Below are positions 23,021 to 24,182 of a stretch of 24,182 bases of DNA, piece by piece. The stretch's first letter is position 1. The number at the start of each line of letters is the position of its first letter. Origin of the DNA: DATFYI01 sp035315125 (lineage in GTDB: Bacteria; Chloroflexota; Anaerolineae; Anaerolineales; Anaerolineaceae); contig DATFYI010000301.1 in assembly GCA_035315125.1 (NCBI GenBank), positions 1 to 24,182 of the forward strand, read 5' to 3'. The notes below the pieces were generated by a model. It did no database searches. It saw only the letters and a program-made list of their open reading frames with translations, and was not told the DNA's origin. Both the position numbers and the translations under genes were made by a program.

Positions 23021-23956
23021 ATGAAACATACTATTTTCTCATTTGTATCTGTATTAGTGGTTTTGGTGATCAGTGTGGCCTGTTCTTTTCCTAATCCATC
23101 CGGCCAACCCACCCTTAATCCTACTCTCTCGGCCATGCTATCGGCAGTACCGCCAACCCAGGGAACCTCAACCAACGTACCGACCGTGCCAGTCGTGACT
23201 GAAACACCCGGTTCCGGAGCTACCACTGCCGCCCCGGCTACCAATACTCCTATCCCGTCTACGGCTGTTCCGACGGCGGCTCCTTCGAATACCCATATTC
23301 CGGCCGCGCCGACCGCTGTTCCACCCACTGCAATCCCAATCTCCGGGGCAACCCGCATTGTTTTCGCTGCCGGTGGCACCTCAGCCGGTTTGAACGGTTC
23401 AATTCCCGCTCACGGAACGTTACAGTTTGTGATCGGCGCTGGCGCTAATCAGGTGCTGATGGTTACCGTGGTTTCGCCTGATGGGGTTGTAACCATTGCG
23501 ATTACGGGCGTAAGCACCGGCCAGGTCATAGTCGCAGCTGCAGCCGGAACCAGTTCCTGGCAGGGCCGCCTGCCCACCAGCCAGGATTATCTGATCCGTT
23601 TAATCAACAACAGCAGCAACAATACCAATTATGGGCTGAGTGTGACTATTCCTGCCAATGTTTACTTCGCGCCAGGGGCAGTATCCACTACTTTCAACGG
23701 TAAAATTGTCAGCCACCAGACCAACACCTACATGGCCAGAGCCTTTGCCGGTCAAACCATGACAGTCAAAATTACATCCCCGGCCAGTGACGTGCTGCTG
23801 ACAATTTATGGCTACACAGACGGTTCACCGCTGGTAAGGTATGTCTCTGGAGCTTCCAGCTATACCGGGGTGCTTCCGCTCACCCAGGATTACGTTATCC
23901 AGGCAGTTTCAGTGGGAGGCAATACCAATTACACGGTCAGCATTACCATAAAATAG
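23021..23956 (+). CDS. Paralogous secreted lipoprotein, PPC-like repeats
   Basis: The 311-residue protein has the signal peptide MKHTIFSFVSVLVVLVIS followed by VAC, then a long Thr/Pro/Ala linker (about 85 residues, with a NTPIPSTAVPTAAPSNTHIP type stretch), and two domains like those of the gene 100 nt upstream. The C-terminal domains align clearly: TIYGYTDGSPLVRYVSG and PLTQDYVIQ here, TIYGLDDSQALVNYLSG and PVTQDYMIK there. AGGGAG lies about 6 nt before the ATG. The two genes are a tandem duplication, probably co-transcribed, and end at a strong terminator. Linkers have diverged much more than domains, so the domains carry the function, which is unknown (possibly surface binding). Confidence 0.8.
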   Translation: MKHTIFSFVSVLVVLVISVACSFPNPSGQPTLNPTLSAMLSAVPPTQGTSTNVPTVPVVTETPGSGATTAAPATNTPIPSTAVPTAAPSNTHIPAAPTAVPPTAIPISGATRIVFAAGGTSAGLNGSIPAHGTLQFVIGAGANQVLMVTVVSPDGVVTIAITGVSTGQVIVAAAAGTSSWQGRLPTSQDYLIRLINNSSNNTNYGLSVTIPANVYFAPGAVSTTFNGKIVSHQTNTYMARAFAGQTMTVKITSPASDVLLTIYGYTDGSPLVRYVSGASSYTGVLPLTQDYVIQAVSVGGNTNYTVSITIK

Positions 23957-23989
23957 GTAGGTAATAATATTAAAATTCCGTTTAAAACA

Positions 23990-24030
23990 ACACCTCCCGA
24001 CCATTTGATCGGGAGGTGTGTGATTTATTT
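23990..24030. terminator. Bidirectional intrinsic terminator
   Basis: ACACCTCCCGA (23990-24000), loop of 8 nt, TCGGGAGGTGT (24009-24019). Going rightwards it is followed by a T-rich stretch (GTGATTTATTT), and leftwards by a T-rich stretch on the minus strand (TTGTTTTAAA). It sits between two convergent genes and can serve both. Confidence 0.8.
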
Positions 24031-24039
24031 GATCCATTC

Positions 24040-24182
24040 TTATACCCAACGAATTTGGCCGATCCATTCTTCAGGCGATGTTTCTGTCAAAACTCTGTCC
24101 AACGCAGTCATTAATTGGGCCACATGAATTAATTTCTGATTAGCCAACAAAATGCCGCTGTGATATGGATGCTTTTTTGCCA
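24040..24182 (-). CDS. C-terminal end of a DUF5615/PIN-like protein (partial)
   Basis: On the minus strand the frame is open at the right edge and ends at TAA (24042-24040). The 46 visible residues read ...KKHPYHSGILLANQK, LIHVAQLMTALDRVLTE, TSPEEWIGQIRWV. The combination of H-P/G-I-x-x-x-x-Q, a helix of about 15 residues and T-x-E-x-x-x-x-x-I-x-x-(V/L) resembles the end of DUF5615 PIN-like proteins, the toxin-like half of a putative toxin-antitoxin pair. The active-site part is outside the window, so this is a weak call. Confidence 0.45.
   Translation of the reverse strand, partial: AKKHPYHSGILLANQKLIHVAQLMTALDRVLTETSPEEWIGQIRWV

Noticed and set aside
24031..24071. Direct repeat GATCCATTCTT (24031-24041 and 24061-24071)
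   Set aside because: The right copy lies inside the coding end of the PIN-like gene; at 11 bp it may be chance and has no flanking structure.
1..24182. CRISPR array, tRNA or insertion sequence
   Set aside because: No regularly spaced repeats, no tRNA-like cloverleaf and no transposase frame were seen on either strand.

Overview
The window looks like a chromosomal segment of a Chloroflexota bacterium, probably class Anaerolineae. This is an inference from three things: several secreted lipoproteins with long Pro/Thr/Ala/Ser-rich linkers behind the lipid-attachment cysteine, very large PAS/GAF/GGDEF sensors, and roughly 50% GC for most of the window. No rRNA, tRNA, CRISPR array, transposase or phage gene was seen.

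Left edge (1-1724) is visibly more AT-rich (about 35% GC on sampled lines) and holds what I read as a type II Thoeris anti-phage system: a Macro-domain effector ThsA (5' end outside the window), a TIR-like ThsB starting 3 nt after the ThsA stop, and about 100 nt later a NUDIX hydrolase. In type II Thoeris the TIR protein makes an ADP-ribose-containing signal from NAD+ that the Macro domain of ThsA senses. A NUDIX enzyme beside it could act on such a signal, but that coupling is only an inference.

Region 1725-6921 has two secreted lipoproteins facing each other: a six-repeat TolB/WD40-like propeller protein (+) and an 818-residue Ycf48/BNR-type protein with 14 Asp-box motifs (-). The gaps before, between and after them carry three diverged copies of one intergenic repeat (near 2011-2095, 3991-4070 and 6786-6855), one of which ends in a perfect intrinsic terminator, plus a separate long hairpin at 2103-2162.

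Region 6922-13652 holds a DUF1003-like membrane protein, a polytopic membrane protein of the LIC_10190/GT-C-like type, a small ABM-fold protein behind a structured leader, gene debris (an alpha/beta-hydrolase C-terminal remnant and an unidentified small ORF), glycerol-3-phosphate dehydrogenase gpsA, and a translationally coupled pair: a one-helix 'YLDPGSGS' protein and a NoeA-like SAM methyltransferase.

Region 13661-21879 has a membrane diguanylate cyclase (GGDEI variant), an MFS transporter, a UBP-type zinc-finger gene broken by two in-frame TGA codons, a two-pore-type ion channel with an altered selectivity filter, and a 1408-residue MEDS-4xPAS-3xGAF-GGDEF sensor. With the membrane cyclase it makes two c-di-GMP synthesis genes, both with an intact RxxD inhibitory site.

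Right edge (22060-24182) holds two tandem paralogous lipoproteins with repeated beta-sandwich domains, a bidirectional terminator, and the C-terminus of a minus-strand gene resembling DUF5615 PIN-like proteins.
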